64,000 bases of DNA, taken from contig JAHLEZ010000024.1 in the NCBI GenBank assembly GCA_020726505.1, forward strand, positions 765,023-829,022, written 5' to 3'. The notes beneath the pieces are model-generated. The model was not told the DNA's origin and ran no database searches. It worked only from the letters and a program-made list of their open reading frames with translations. Origin of the DNA: Leptodontidium sp. MPI-SDFR-AT-0119. Taxonomy: Eukaryota; Ascomycota; Leotiomycetes; Helotiales; Leptodontidiaceae. Positions 63,241-64,000 of the stretch are shown one piece after another. The stretch's first letter is position 1. Each line of letters starts with the position of its first letter. Made by a program: the position numbers and the translations under genes.

Positions 63241-63396
63241 TGGCCCCCTAGCGCTTTGGCTAGCTTCTGGGGGGTACGCACAACGTGCAAATACTCCTTT
63301 GTTGAGCTTTACTAGCTCTCCTTTTGTATACTAGCTTTCCTAGCTCTCTCTCTTCCTGTATTTCTGTATTCGAACGTTGCTCGTAACTGGGGGGTA

Positions 63397-63578
63397 TGTC
63401 GTACAGGCACGGGCATGCGGCACCATGGCCCTGCTGAGTCAGCATAGGGGCTGCTGAGTCAGCTAGCCCTATTCGTGTATATAGTCAGTTACTCCCTACG
63501 AGCCTCCTTTTACAGAATTCAGACGACTTGATCACTACTTTGAAAGCACCCTACTTTATGCTCCACTTCTGCACCACA
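63397..63578 (+). repeat. 3' LTR of the TRIM (182 bp)
   Basis: Same sequence as 62098-62279, preceded by the polypurine tract and followed by ggatt. Confidence 0.95.
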
Positions 63579-64000
63579 GGATTAATATAACTTACTTACA
63601 ATTCTTATATGTATAGCTAACTGTAACTGTCCGAGGCTGTGTAGGGTCTTACTGAATCGGGTCTAGCTCTTTAATAAATAACCCTCTTTTAAATATAAGC
63701 GGTTGATTATTAGAGAGCTTAAAATCCTCTTGATTTTAAGTAATATTCGTTCGGGTAGTAGTAGAATAAGACATTTTATAAGATTTATATACTTTAAGTA
63801 TATATAAAAGTAATAATAATAATAATAATTAGAGTTGTTATTAAGTGTTTTAGTTGTAAGGTTATTTAATAAAAATAAAAAAAAGAATTTCTAACGAGAC
63901 TTTATCTTTATATATACTAATATAATTATTTCTAGATTATTCTATTAAAATATTGATTTCTAATACTTCTAATGATTTATAAGCTTATTTTTAGTACTAA

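Larger units (their letters stand above)
62098..63578 (+). mobile_element. TRIM: young non-autonomous LTR retrotransposon (1481 bp)
   Basis: Two 182-bp LTRs (62098-62279 and 63397-63578) appear identical and start TGTCGTACAGG and end CACCACA. They are flanked by the perfect 5-bp duplication ggatt (62093-62097 and 63579-63583). A primer site matching initiator tRNA-Met follows the first LTR, and a polypurine tract (ctggggggta, 63387-63396) precedes the second. The 1117-bp interior has no gag or pol. The element is GC-rich and keeps CA dinucleotides inside an AT-rich, RIP-mutated hAT transposon, so it is the youngest insertion here. It must rely on proteins of another element. A Copia helper is suggested by the shared half-tRNA primer type and by the 12-mer GGCACCATGGCC shared with the Copia A LTR. 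Confidence 0.93.
59071..63774 (-). pseudogene. hAT transposase, intron-containing, interrupted
   Basis: On the minus strand the start is ATG 63774-63772 (MSYSTTTRTN). An exon end lies before the TRIM at 63600 (GTAAGT donor). After the TRIM come further N-terminal sequence (SNYISHYKHNHKLVLLGLL), a central region (LDAWTASN near 61460-61500, matching the hAT WTS motif) and LSFRLIDSPTFKELLRYLKE. Open segments at 59777-59562 contain the LDPRIKK motif. The hATC dimerisation domain at 59343-59071 contains YPILAIIARRYLAIPATSAS followed by SERFFSQGAL. Several GTAAG/TTAG borders suggest spliceosomal introns. The conserved C-terminus suggests less RIP than in the Copia elements. The LTR insertions and some stops inactivate it. 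Confidence 0.8.
58889..64000 (-). mobile_element. hAT DNA transposon (minus strand), interrupted by three LTR insertions
   Basis: The transposase lies at about 63774-59071. The left end is probably near 58889, where aaggtggggag is followed by an AT-rich subterminal inverted repeat (58907-58920 with 58960-58973) and repeated ttacttaa words, as in hAT ends. The right end and target duplication are not visible before the window closes. Insertions are a solo LTR pair (60203-60786) and the TRIM (62098-63578). Confidence 0.75.

Noticed and set aside
1..64000. CRISPR arrays, bacterial operons, rRNA or tRNA genes
   Set aside because: No regularly spaced identical repeats of CRISPR type, no rRNA sequence and no convincing tRNA cloverleaf were seen; the sequence is eukaryotic.

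Overview
The window is nuclear DNA from a filamentous ascomycete (Pezizomycotina). The evidence is short GT-AG introns (53-143 nt) with CTAAC/CTAAT branch sites in the genes, fungal-type Copia, Gypsy, pogo and hAT elements, and heavy repeat-induced point mutation (RIP). The sequence alone does not give a species. It is strongly bipartite: two AT-rich blocks of nested, mutated transposons flank a gene island of normal composition.

Left block (1-20931). An outer minus-strand Copia element ends at an LTR (20738-20931) that forms the edge of the gene island. Two plus-strand Copia elements are inserted in it: 915-8441 (197-bp LTRs, target duplication ccgtc) and 8927-16477 (255-bp LTRs, target duplication gtctt). 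All three have integrase before reverse transcriptase, and all are riddled with TAG/TAA at former Gln/Trp codons.

Gene island (20932 to about 34430). From left to right it holds: an arginyl-tRNA synthetase-like gene (minus, 2 exons, 642 aa) in which both class I signature motifs are replaced; a seven-exon gene for a CorA-like membrane protein (minus, 631 aa); two doubtful small minus-strand genes; a decayed or mis-readable multi-exon gene (plus); and a short-chain dehydrogenase pseudogene (plus) broken by small indels.

Right block (about 34430-64000). In order: a minus-strand pogo/Fot1 transposon split by a solo LTR; a RIP-mutated minus-strand relative of the TRIM described below, itself hit by a solo LTR; a minus-strand Copia (38474-46011) of the same family as 8927-16477; a 12.15-kb Gypsy element (46326-58476) with a long sense coding region after its integrase; and a minus-strand hAT transposon (about 59070-63774). 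The hAT is interrupted by two stacked solo LTRs and by a GC-rich, unmutated, non-coding LTR element (62098-63578). That last element has apparently identical 182-bp LTRs, a perfect 5-bp target duplication and a primer site matching the anticodon arm of initiator tRNA-Met. It is a terminal-repeat retrotransposon in miniature (TRIM) and the youngest insertion visible here.

The most interesting points are the young TRIM with an old RIP-mutated relative in the same window, the ArgRS paralogue without signature motifs, and the accessory sense ORF in the large Gypsy element. Comparing the two LTRs of the 915-8441 element gives a direct readout of RIP: every difference is a transition, and nearly all are CpA-to-TpA type.
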